From the NCBI GenBank assembly GCA_965226025.1, contig CBDDCD010000002.1:2046001-2110000 (forward strand): DNA of 64,000 nt, read 5' to 3'. A program made the translations under genes and the position numbers. The notes below the pieces were generated by a model that saw only the letters and a list, made by a program, of their open reading frames with translations, made no database searches and had not been told where the DNA came from. Origin of the DNA: Moanibacter sp965226025. GTDB taxonomy: Bacteria > Verrucomicrobiota > Verrucomicrobiia > Opitutales > UBA2987. This document shows positions 41,686 to 51,039 of the stretch, one piece after another (position 1 is the first letter of the stretch; each line of letters begins with the position of its first letter).

Positions 41686-42693
41686 ATGCGAATTAGACGT
41701 CTCAAGATTTCTGGAGCGAGCGCGGTCTATCATTGTATCAATCGGACCGTTAACGGTGAGTTTCTGTTCGACGCGGTTGCGAAGGAGCGGTTGCGCAGGC
41801 AGCTGTGGCAGGTGGCGGACTTTTCCGGAGTGGAGGTGCTGACCTACTGTCTGATGAGCAACCATTTTCACCTTCTGATCAGAGTGCCGGACAGGGAAGA
41901 GGTGGTCCTATCGGATAGGGAGCTGCTGCGCCGCTACGCGGTGCTCTATCCGGAGCCTAGGCCCTATCAGACGATGACAGTGAAATATCTGGCCGCGGTT
42001 CTGCAGCGAGGAGGGGAGGAGGCGAAGATGTGGAGGAGACGCCTCCTGGCGCGGATGCACGACGTATCCGAATTCATGAAGACACTGAAGCAGCGCTACA
42101 CAATCTGGTATAATCAGAGCCACGAACGGTATGGGACATTGTGGGCGGAGCGATTCAAGAGCACGATAGTGGAAGGCAAGGAAGCGGCCCTGCGAGTGAC
42201 GGCGGCCTATATCGATCTGAATCCGGTCAGAGCGGGGATCGTGGAGGATCCCAAGGACTATCGCTGGAGCGGCTATGGAGAGGCGGTGGGAGGCAGGATT
42301 GAAGCGCGGGAAGGAATCGCTGAAGCAGTCAGCGCCTCGTATGGTCGACTTCTTAAATGGCGGGAGGCATCGAGGGAGTATCGGCAGTTGCTCTATTGCA
42401 CTGGGTCATTGGGAACGCCGCAGGAATCGCTCCTGGGGAGAATACCGACCGAGGCATGGATCAAGGTGATGGAAGAAGGAGGCCAACTGCCGGTGGCGGC
42501 GGCGCTGCGGTGTCGGGTGCGCTATTTTGCCGATGGAGCGGTGCTCGGGTCCAAAGAGTACGTGGAAGACATCTTCTCGCAATATCGAGACCAGTTCGGG
42601 AGTAAGCGACGCTGTGGGGCCCGGAAGATGAAGGGCAGCGACTGGGAGGGGTTGACGGTGATAAGGGATCTGCGAAGAGAAGTCTTCGGCTAG
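41686..42693 (+). CDS. REP-associated tyrosine transposase (Y1/HUH family)
   Basis: 335 residues. The HUH motif appears as His60-Phe61-His62 in CLMSNHFHLLIRVPDR, and the nucleophile is probably Tyr138 in FMKTLKQRYTIWYNQSHERY; GTLWAERFKSTIVEGKEAAL and AAYIDLNPVRAGIVEDPKDY complete the single-strand-acting Y1 domain. A long C-terminal part (residues about 200-335) is extra compared with Escherichia coli RayT and contains a helical, basic region. Such enzymes process REP hairpins. A REP-like hairpin precedes the gene. Intact frame. Confidence 0.88.
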   Translation: MRIRRLKISGASAVYHCINRTVNGEFLFDAVAKERLRRQLWQVADFSGVEVLTYCLMSNHFHLLIRVPDREEVVLSDRELLRRYAVLYPEPRPYQTMTVKYLAAVLQRGGEEAKMWRRRLLARMHDVSEFMKTLKQRYTIWYNQSHERYGTLWAERFKSTIVEGKEAALRVTAAYIDLNPVRAGIVEDPKDYRWSGYGEAVGGRIEAREGIAEAVSASYGRLLKWREASREYRQLLYCTGSLGTPQESLLGRIPTEAWIKVMEEGGQLPVAAALRCRVRYFADGAVLGSKEYVEDIFSQYRDQFGSKRRCGARKMKGSDWEGLTVIRDLRREVFG

Positions 42694-42978
42694 GAAGCAG
42701 TCGAAGATCGATCTTGTATGTTGATGAATAGCCCGCTTATAGGACCTACGGCCACCGGGCTGAAGCAGGGGTGAGGCTTGATCTTTCGGGCTCACCAGCA
42801 GAAAAGAGGCTTAGATAGGACTTTTCGCAAAGTCGCGGAGAGCAAGAATGGGAAGTTCCAAAGCCTTCGACACTCCGAGCAGTCCGTGGAAGGAACTCGG
42901 CGAGAAACCTCTCGTAATGTAGAGCCCGTCCCAGTGGTGGAAACAATTGATTTTTAATGAGTTATGGGCAAAAAAAAG

Positions 42979-43010
42979 GCCGGATAGAGCTGCAAAAAGC
43001 TCGATCCGGC
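42979..43010 (+). terminator. IS hairpin, copy B
   Basis: Same stem-loop as at 2556-2587, upstream of the transposase start. Confidence 0.5.
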
Positions 43011-44447
43011 GAAAAAGGGCGCTTATGCTTGCGTTAGTCAAATACAAAGCACGCCCTTCTCATGAAAAATATTGCCGTACAAAGCTTCCTGCGTCCAGCC
43101 CTAACTCCAGTCATTCGATGCAAAGACTACACCGTGTTTCTGGAAACAATGGAGCGGATTGACCGGGTTTTGATCGACTCCTCGCTGGAAAGGGAGGCGA
43201 TCGTAAAAGCCTTGGAAGGATGGGATGAAGCGGGAGGGAAGGATCGGGAGCGACGCGCTCTAAGAGCGATAAAAGCGCTGCGGGTGGAGGTGGTGCGTCA
43301 TTTACTCGGAGGGATATCCTTTCGTTGTCTGTCGCAGGAGTTGGGACGCAGTGAGCTTCTGGCTAATTTTTGCCGGGTGCGTGAGGTAGACGGGATCCGG
43401 AAAATATCGAAGAGCAGTCTGGAACGGGATTCGAAATTCTTCGACGAAGCGTATCTGAGACAGCTGCATGCAAGGATGACCGAGGTGGTGGGCAATGCTG
43501 AACATTGTGGTGAGGCAGGATTAGAGAAGCCGATCGATACGAGGGAATGCCTGATCGACGCCACTTGCCTGGAAGCGAACATCCACTGGCCCGTGGACTG
43601 GGTCTTGCTCAAGGATGTGGGAGCAACGCTGCTCAAGGCGATCAGTCTGATCCGGCAGGCGGGAATGAAACAGCGCATGCCCCAGGGAGCAAAGGGATTG
43701 GCTCGGGAGATGAACAAACGGTGCCTGGAGATGACGCATGCGCGTCGGCGCCGGGAGGCGGGCAAAGCGCGTAAAGGGATCCTGCGGCGGATGAAGCTAT
43801 TGCTCAAGAAGATTGAGGGCCATGCCCTTCGCCACCGTGACTTATTGGAAGCTATGTGGATGCAAAGCGATTACACCGAGAAGAAGGCGAGCCGAATCAT
43901 CGAGCGAATGGATGGTATGTTAGAGCAGATACCGCAGGTCATGAAACAGGCGCACGAACGGATCATAGGGGGGCGGCAGGTGAAGAATGAGGAGAAGATC
44001 CTGAGCGCCTACGAACCTGAGATTGACGTCATCGTGCGAGGCAAGGCAGATCGGGAGGTGGAGTTTGGCAACACCCTTTATTTATGCGAGAGCGCAGAGG
44101 GATATCTGTTGGACTGGAAACTGTATGGGGGGCAGGCCCCGAGCGAATTGAAGCAGCTTTGGGAAAGTCTGGAGAGGCAAAAGGGCTTCGCTTTAGAGGA
44201 GAAGATCGAAGCGATCAGTGGGGATCGGGGCTATGCCTCGAAGGCGGCCAGCAAGCGGCTCCAGGCAGAGGGGATTTTTGACGCCCTTACGCCCCGCAAT
44301 CCACAAGAGCTCAAGGAGCGGATGGAGGAGCCGCGCTTTGTCCGGTTGCAGCGACGACGAGGGAGCACCGAAGGCCGGATCGGAGTGCTCAAGAACCGAT
44401 GGCACGGGGGCAAGATACGCAGCAAAGGCTTTGACAACCGTAACCTT

Positions 44448-46812
44448 CAGAACTCGCTATTATGCGGGTTGTCGGGGTGGGTAGAATCGCAAGTAGAATT
44501 CCCGACTTTTAACGAGAGAAAGAAAACGGTAGGCTTCTCCTTCGAAGAACTAATTCGAAGAAAATGGAGAAACCTACCGAGCAAGAAGAGTCCTGCCAAC
44601 AATGCCTCCTTGGGGTAGACAAGCGTAATCCCTGCCTGACGGTCTATCGGGACCTGAGCAAAGGCCAATTGCAGGTCTATTACGGCCATGAGCTATTGGA
44701 AGTGGTGGGGGACGATCGCGAGCAGGTTGGATTCAAGATTCTGGTGGGACGGCTCTATAATGCGGGGTTGAAGATAGGGTGCTTACAGAGACAATTTGAG
44801 GTTGACCCCAAGACGATGAAGCGGTGGGGCGAGGCCCTGCAAAGTGGCGATGCCGAAACCCTGGGCCGGGTGTTGGCGGGGCGCCGGTGGCATCGCAAAT
44901 TGACCCGGGAAATACGGAGTTTTGTGCGGGTGCGCTTTTTTGAGATCTATGAGCAGAGCCGGTACGCTTACAGCAAGAAGATACGCGGTGAGATCGAGGA
45001 GGTGTTCGCAGTCAGCCTCAGTGGGGAAACCCTGCGCCCTTTGTTTAAGGAGCTCAAAGAGGCCTTGGCCAAGGAGGCCGAGCAGAGGAGGGGGCAAAAT
45101 CGGGAGACTGCCTGGGATTCTCCCAAGGGTTCACCCTTGCAGGCAGAGCAGGAGCAAGCAGAAAACAAGGCCGAAGGCGAAGAGGAGAATCGCAAGGAGT
45201 CTCCCGATTTTACCACGGGCAGTTCCGAATCGGTGCAGTGGTGTCGACATTTAGGGGTGCTGGTATTCAGTGAAGGGCTCGGGCAAGTGGCTCAGATAGA
45301 TGGCGAAAGGGCTGGCTTTTGAAGCAATGGCTGGCCTGCGCGCTGTTGGCCGCGGTGAATATCGAGCAGAGCAAACTGCTCGATCTGGAAGACCTGCAAA
45401 AGCTCATCGGGCGAGTCCTCTATACGCCCCATCTGCAACGCCAAAGGCTCAGCGCCCTGGCCCATGAAGCGCTTTTAAGAGCGATCCTCAGGGTGAACGC
45501 GAGGAACCTGAATGCTTCTTGTGAGCAGAGCTTTTATTATGATCCGCACACCAAACATTACACCGGCATGAGCAAGCTCCTGGCGGGCTGGTGTCCCACC
45601 ATCCGTTTGGCCGACAAAGCGCTTCACAGCGATTTTATTCATACCCTGAAGGGCTCTCCGGTCTATTTTGCCAGCACCGACAACTACGAGGATATAAGGA
45701 AACGGTTTATCCCCAACTGCGAAGCGATGCTCGAATTGGTAGAGGTGCCTGCGGATAAGAAGGTGAGCATTTACGTGGACCGGGCGATCGCCGCGGACTG
45801 GTTTTACGAAGCCATCCTGGAGCATCCTCAACTCGAAATCATCACCTGGGAAAAAGGTTTCAAGGCCAGCCCCTGCAACGGATCGACGGACAACTGCGCC
45901 TGCTGCGCCCCAGAAACCATGCCGAAGATCTCCAGGAGTATTATCTTTGCTATCAGCGGGGCCCGTGGAAAAAGAATCCTCATCTTACCCAATGGGTGGT
46001 GGAAGCGACCAATCCCAGAAATCAAACCATTACGGTGAGCATCTTAGGGACCGACCCAAAAGCCCCCGATGAAGCAGTCCTCAAAGGGATGTTCAGTCGC
46101 TGGATTCAGGAGAATGATTTCAAATACCTCGATAAGTACTTTGGGATTAATCAGATCACCTCTTATCGCACCATCCACTACCAGCGCTTAGCCCAACACC
46201 TTGAGGATAGGCAGGAGAAAAGCGGTGCCGCTAAAGCACTCCTGAAGCAGAAAACCCAATCCACCGAAGCATTGAAAAGACTGCTCCTGGCCGAACATGC
46301 CCATCCGGGCCAAAGCGCCTCAAGGAGCGCCATGATCGCTCGCCTCGATCACAAGCTCAATGCCCTCCAACTCGAAGGGGAGCAAATCGAGACCGAATGC
46401 TCGCGCCTGGAGCGACTCATTGAGCAGAACTATGTCCGCCTGGACACCTCCAACAAATCCATCATGGATGCCTTGAAAATCCTCGCCCGCAATAGTTTCT
46501 ACAAGCAGTTTGAACCCTTTAAAGAAGGCTACGACAACTATCGTGACGACCACGATCTGTTTCGCAATCTGACTCACTGCGACGGCGCCCTCATAGAGAG
46601 GGGCGCAACCGTCGAAGCGCATCTATTCCCAACCGCAAACTATTCCCCTCATTTGCAGCAAGTCGTGATTGAGTACCTCCAGACTCTCAACCAGAACCCG
46701 CTCCTGATGCCCGACCGCTCGGGCCGAACCATTACCTTCCAACTCGGCTATAAATCGAGATTTAAACTTGCGATTGCATAGCTCCTTTAAAGGGGCAAGA
46801 TAGTGAGGTCTG
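44448..46812 (+). mobile_element. Unclassified 2365-bp insertion sequence
   Basis: Inserted in the transposase of IS copy B. AACCTT is duplicated on both sides (44442-44447 and 46813-46818). Ends: CAGAACTCGCTATTATGC on the left against CAGACCTCACTATCTTGC read inwards from the right, 14 of 18 positions, an obvious terminal inverted repeat. One transposase fills the element but is broken into three frames. Such a long transposase (about 739 residues) with an 18-bp repeat and 6-bp duplication fits no family I can name with confidence. Confidence 0.85.
44564..46781 (+). pseudogene. Large (about 739-residue) transposase of the unclassified IS, two frameshifts
   Basis: Three reading frames join into one protein. 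Part 1 (44564-45322): a helical DNA-binding region with VGFKILVGRLYNAGLKIGCL and FEVDPKTMKRWGEALQSGD, ending AQIDGERAGF. Part 2 (from 45319): LKQWLACALLAAVNIEQSKL, then SFYYDPHTKHYTGMSKLLAG and VSIYVDRAIAADWFYEAIL, which look like the first two acidic strands of an RNase H-type DDE core. Part 3 (about 45870 to 46781): LRPRNHAEDLQEYYLCYQRG, a coiled-coil stretch around 46340-46450 and the C terminus. Each junction equals loss of one base, at TTTT (45317-45320) and near AAAAAGG/TTCAAGG (about 45850-45866). Either decay or homopolymer errors. Confidence 0.75.
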
Positions 46813-47172
46813 AACCTTAGCGTGGCCTGGTGGGTTCTGTCCCACAATCTATGGAAAATCGCGCAGAGACTTGCGCAAGAACATGAGAAAGAGGCAACGC
46901 AGGCGGCATAGGGATCCAAGAATCGAGTCAGAGGCGCTTCCTTGGGAGAACTATCGACTCAAAGCGAGAGGAAGGGTGCTGGAAAGGTGCATAACGGATA
47001 AAAGGTAAGCTACCGAGGACGGAAGGCATGTCGTGGTCTACATAACGTGACGAAGATTGATATCGGTATCAGGCTTCCACCCAAATCCTCTCGGATTTGG
47101 GACAGCCTCTAGGTAGAGCCCGTCCCAGTGGTGGAAACAATTGATTTTTAATGAGTTATGGGCAAAAAAAAG

Positions 47173-47204
47173 GCCGGATAGAGCTGCAAAAAGCTCGATC
47201 CGGC
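47173..47204 (+). terminator. IS hairpin, copy C
   Basis: Same stem-loop as at 2556-2587 and 42979-43010, between the left IS end and the transposase ATG. Confidence 0.5.
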
Positions 47205-47255
47205 GAAAAAGGGCGCTTATGCTTGCGTTAGTCAAATACAAAGCACGCCCTTCTC

Positions 47256-48734
47256 ATGAAAAATATTGCCGTACAAAGCTTCCTGCGTCCAGCCCTAACT
47301 CCAGTCATTCGATGCAAAGACTACACCGTGTTTCTGGAAACAATGGAGCGGATTGACCGGGTTTTGATCGACTCCTCGCTGGAAAGGGAGGCGATCGTAA
47401 AAGCCTTGGAAGGATGGGATGAAGCGGGAGGGAAGGATCGGGAGCGACGCGCTCTAAGAGCGATAAAAGCGCTACGGGTGGAGGTGGTGCGTCATTTACT
47501 CGGAGGGATATCCTTTCGTTGTCTGTCGCAGGAGTTGGGACGCAGTGAGCTTCTGGCTAATTTTTGCCGGGTGCGTGAGGTAGACGGGATCCGGAAAATA
47601 TCGAAGAGCAGTCTGGAACGGGATTCGAAATTCTTCGACGAAGCGTATCTGAGACAGCTGCATGCAAGGATGACCGAGGTGGTGGGCAATGCTGAACATT
47701 GTGGTGAGGCAGGATTAGAGAAGCCGATCGATACGAGGGAATGCCTGATCGACGCCACTTGCCTGGAAGCGAACATCCACTGGCCCGTGGACTGGGTCTT
47801 GCTCAAGGATGTGGGAGCAACGCTGCTCAAGGCGATCAGTCTGATCCGGCAGGCGGGAATGAAACAGCGCATGCCCCAGGGAGCAAAGGGATTGGCTCGG
47901 GAGATGAACAAACGGTGCCTGGAGATGACGCATGCGCGTCGGCGCCGGGAGGCGGGCAAAGCGCGTAAAGGGATCCTGCGGCGGATGAAGCTATTGCTCA
48001 AGAAGATTGAGGGCCATGCCCTTCGCCACCGTGACTTATTGGAAGCTATGTGGATGCAAAGCGATTACACCGAGAAGAAGGCGAGCCGAATCATCGAGCG
48101 AATGGATGGTATGTTAGAGCAGATACCGCAGGTCATGAAACAGGCGCACGAACGGATCATAGGGGGGCGGCAGGTGAAGAATGAGGAGAAGATCCTGAGC
48201 GCCTACGAACCTGAGATTGACGTCATCGTGCGAGGCAAGGCAGATCGGGAGGTGGAGTTTGGCAACACCCTTTATTTATGCGAGAGCGCAGAGGGATATC
48301 TGTTGGACTGGAAACTGTATGGGGGGCAGGCCCCGAGCGAATTGAAGCAGCTTTGGGAAAGTCTGGAGAGGCAAAAGGGCTTCGCTTTAGAGGAGAAGAT
48401 CGAAGCGATCAGTGGGGATCGGGGCTATGCCTCGAAGGCGGCCAGCAAGCGGCTCCAGGCAGAGGGGATTTTTGACGCCCTTACGCCCCGCAATCCACAA
48501 GAGCTCAAGGAGCGGATGGAGGAGCCGCGCTTTGTCCGGTTGCAGCGACGACGAGGGAGCACCGAAGGCCGGATCGGAGTGCTCAAGAACCGATGGCACG
48601 GGGGCAAGATACGCAGCAAAGGCTTTGACAACCGTAACCTTAGCGTGGCCTGGTCGGTTCTGTCCCACAATCTATGGAAAATCGCGCAGAGACTTGCGCA
48701 AGAACATGAGAAAGAGGCAACGCAGGCGGCATAG
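47256..48734 (+). CDS. Transposase of IS copy C
   Basis: 492 residues, same protein as the copy A transposase; see there for catalytic segments. Intact frame from ATG 47256 to TAG 48734. Because it is preceded by copy B in the same orientation, its promoter region is formed by the B-C junction, where the right end of B and the left end of C face each other across TAGGTA; in some IS families such abutted ends create a strong promoter and an active transposition intermediate. Confidence 0.88.
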   Translation: MKNIAVQSFLRPALTPVIRCKDYTVFLETMERIDRVLIDSSLEREAIVKALEGWDEAGGKDRERRALRAIKALRVEVVRHLLGGISFRCLSQELGRSELLANFCRVREVDGIRKISKSSLERDSKFFDEAYLRQLHARMTEVVGNAEHCGEAGLEKPIDTRECLIDATCLEANIHWPVDWVLLKDVGATLLKAISLIRQAGMKQRMPQGAKGLAREMNKRCLEMTHARRRREAGKARKGILRRMKLLLKKIEGHALRHRDLLEAMWMQSDYTEKKASRIIERMDGMLEQIPQVMKQAHERIIGGRQVKNEEKILSAYEPEIDVIVRGKADREVEFGNTLYLCESAEGYLLDWKLYGGQAPSELKQLWESLERQKGFALEEKIEAISGDRGYASKAASKRLQAEGIFDALTPRNPQELKERMEEPRFVRLQRRRGSTEGRIGVLKNRWHGGKIRSKGFDNRNLSVAWSVLSHNLWKIAQRLAQEHEKEATQAA

Positions 48735-48938
48735 GGATCCAAGAATCGAGTCAGAGGCGCTTCCTTGGGAGAACTATCGACTCAAAGCGAGAGGAAGGGT
48801 GCTGGAAAGGTGCATAACGGATAAAAGGTAAGCTACCGAGGACGGAAGGCATGTCGTGGTCTACATAACGTGACGAAGATTGATATCGGTATCAGGCTTC
48901 CACCCAAATCCTCTCGGATTTGGGACAGCCTCTAGGTA

Positions 48939-50710
48939 TGGGTTTGGAGGACCCGCTTGATGGTCTGCCAGGAGCGGGTGTCCCCGTGCCGCTCCAAGGT
49001 GTATTCGATAAAGCGCAAAAGCTGGTAGGCCAAAATGGTGATAAAGACGTGGCCCTCAACGCGCGGTTCAATCTGGTGGTGGTTGGGTCTGAGGCCCAAG
49101 TCGCTCTTGAGCGCTTTGAAGCCGTCTTCGGCCCGGGTCAAAGTCATGTAGAGGCGCCACAGCTGGGCCCCGCTGAAGTTGTGCCGATTGGTGCGCAGCA
49201 CAGAGCAGCCCAACAGTTGAGCATTCTCATCACAGGCCTGGTCCCTTCGAGTCCAGCAAAGGCCGCACTTTTTCTCTTTAGAGCCCTTGGCGGCTTCGAC
49301 CAGTTCAATAGAATAGAAGCGCTGCACTCGGGAATGTTGCCCCTGTAAGCGCCCGATCGCGGTATGGATTTTTGCGGGCTCCTTTAAATGGCCTTGATCG
49401 ACCCTTTTCTGAAGCCCCTCGAGCGCCTTCATAAAGCGCTCTTCGGCCCCTGAATAAATCGCCTCTTCCTTGGCCCGCCTGCGCACGCTCTGACACAACA
49501 GCACATACTCCTCGCCTGCTTGCCTCGACTCCTCCTGCGTTGTCTCCTGGTCCCCTTCACTCTCATTTTCTTCTCCCACCTGCTCTTTTATCCACTTCAC
49601 CTTCACTTCCCGGTCCCAATCCCTCCCCTCTACCTTTTCGAAACCGGAAGCCTCCTGGAACTCTGCAAGATAAGCCTTACGCCCCCGGCGGCTCTGGTTG
49701 ACCAGGTAGCCGAATCCCTCCTCGCGCAACAGTTGCACATTCTCCCGGCTCGCGATCCCTCCATCCATGATGATGAGGGTCTTCTCACGCTCGCCCTGGG
49801 CCCCCACCGCTTTCTCCAATTCAGCGATCATCTCCAACAGGGTCGTCGCGTCATGGCGGTTGCCCGCAAATATCCGATGTCCCAACTCAAAGCCTTCGGT
49901 ATCGAACACCATCCCCACCACAATCTGAACACAATCGTGGCGTTTCTGTTTGTTCTTTCCCCGTTTCGCTTTGCCGTTGCTCGCACCCACCCCTTCGAAG
50001 TGCGTATTGGTAAGATCATACAGTAGTACCGTCCGATCCAAACTGAACAGTTCCCCCTGGCGCTCGCGCATATGCTCTTCGATCCTTTCGCGGTTCTCCA
50101 CCAACCGATCGCTCACCCGGTAGTAGCGATGCCGATCCGACTTCACCGCCGCCACTCCCAGAAGATCTCCCAGGGCACTCTGCCTGGCCCACTGGGGCAA
50201 GGCGTTCTCAGGCACTGGATCCACCAGCCGGTTGATCACCGATACCTTAGCCGCATCCCTTTGCGCCCGGTTCAAGCCCACCTCCTGCAAGGCTTCATCC
50301 ATCCTCAGCTTTTCCCACCCCTTAAGCCCCAGCAGAATCGGTCCCAATAAAACTCCCGCGGCGCTATGCTCCACTTTATCGGCCAAGACCCCATCAATTG
50401 CGTTCTGCTGCTCTGCAAAAGCCTCGGCCTTTTGGCGCAGTCCTCGCCACCGCCCCTCCCCATCAATCCGCCGCAGGATCAGTTCAATCCAGTTCTGCTG
50501 TCGACGCGTATACTCAGGGGCCAGAAGTTCCTCGATCCCGTAGAGCTGCTTTTGCACCGCCTTGGCAATGGGTCCAAAGTCCGGTCGACTGATGGCCCCA
50601 TCGCCCAGGGAGACCACCACTCGCTGTCGCGGTTTACCTTCGCTGTTGCGGTAAGATTCAAGCAGTTGGAGGACCTGGCCGCTCTTGGAATGCTTCAGAC
50701 GGAAAAACAT
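48939..50710 (-). pseudogene. IS1634-family transposase, C terminus removed
   Basis: 590 residues from ATG 50708-50710, reading RTVLLYDLTNTHFEGVG (first catalytic Asp), TLIIMDGGIASRENVQLLRE (second) and YMTLTRAEDGFKALKSDLGL with RPNHHQIEPRVEGHVFITIL (catalytic Glu region). The protein should continue about 30-50 residues beyond RVLQTHT, but its coding sequence meets TAGGTA and the end of IS copy C, whose TAG now serves as stop codon. The missing end is not found on the far side of the IS pair, so it was deleted or moved. A low-complexity charged insert (EQVGEENESEGDQETTQEES) lies before the last catalytic block. Confidence 0.8.
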
Positions 50711-50740
50711 ATCCCGCCAGTCTGGGCGGGCAGATAGGGA
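48939..50740 (-). mobile_element. IS1634-type element, truncated by IS copy C
   Basis: Second IS1634-type element, different in sequence from 15641-17472. Its transposase 3' end and terminus are missing at the junction with IS copy C. The other end lies near 50740, just past a CCCGCCAGTCTGGGCGGG hairpin (50713-50730); exact terminus not determined. Confidence 0.7.
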
Positions 50741-51035
50741 GAGTCAAGAACTACTGAAACTTATAGTCCCTACACGATCAATACAGGACAAACCTTCATT
50801 GCTCATCAATGACTTACGAATAATAACGTCTCTAAGTTCAGTGCTTTCCGCCCTTCAGTACGCAGTTTGGGCTAGAGGGTTACCCACCCCTGGCCCCCTT
50901 CCTGGAGGGGATGTTTCAGAATTCGGAGCCGGGTTGCTATTTAGCTTGGAGATCTTGAGAGATTTCCGGGCTAGGAATCTGTCGGACGAACCTAGTCACT
51001 TGCGAAGCAATCGAACGTCAAAGTCCGACAGACTC
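50711..51035. other. Non-coding region with two hairpin repeats
   Basis: Between the IS1634 relic and the sulfatase. Contains the hairpins listed at 50943-50972 and 50971-51039, and a C/G-rich stretch near 50886-50912. No gene seen. Confidence 0.5.
50943..50972. repeat. Hairpin repeat, diverged copy of 32407-32436
   Basis: AGCTTGGAGATCT-TGAG-AGATTTCCGGGCT; same stem-loop plan and 24 of 30 identical positions. Confidence 0.55.
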
Positions 51036-51039
51036 CTAG
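50971..51039. repeat. Complete CTAGGAATCTGTCGGAC hairpin element
   Basis: CTAGGAATCTGTCGGAC (50971-50987) and GTCCGACAGACTCCTAG (51023-51039) pair at 16 of 17 positions. Single arms recur at 29914-29930 and 58453-58469. It overlaps the last codons of the sulfatase gene, so it could also act as its transcript end. Confidence 0.65.

Larger units (their letters stand above)
43062..46911 (+). pseudogene. Transposase of IS copy B, interrupted after residue 462
   Basis: Identical in translation to copies A and C up to FDNRNL (44447); the frame then runs into the inserted IS and stops at 44618. The missing C-terminal 30 residues (SVAW... EKEATQAA) lie at 46819-46911. A Trp replaces the Ser that follows AW in the other copies. 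The catalytic residues are all before the break, but the protein with a foreign tail is probably inactive. Confidence 0.85.
42922..47109 (+). mobile_element. IS copy B (same family as copy A), split by another IS
   Basis: Left end GAGCCCGTCCCA at 42922, right end ...GGGACAGCCTC at 47109. Removing 44448-46812 and one AACCTT restores a 1817-bp element like copies A and C. The left flank is AATGTA, while the right flank is the TAGGTA shared with copy C, so there is no matching duplication of its own. At least two substitutions separate it from copies A and C. Confidence 0.85.
47116..48932 (+). mobile_element. IS copy C (same family as copy A), complete
   Basis: 1817 bp, flanked on both sides by TAGGTA (47110-47115 and 48933-48938). 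Its left TAGGTA directly follows the right end of copy B, so B and C form a head-to-tail pair. Its right end cuts the 3' part of an IS1634-type transposase gene. Hairpin at 47173-47204 as in the other copies. Confidence 0.88.

Noticed and set aside
45315..45322. Programmed -1 frameshift site in the long transposase
   Set aside because: GGC-TTT-TGA does not form a good slippery heptamer (X-XXY-YYZ), and a second independent break further on makes decay or error more likely.
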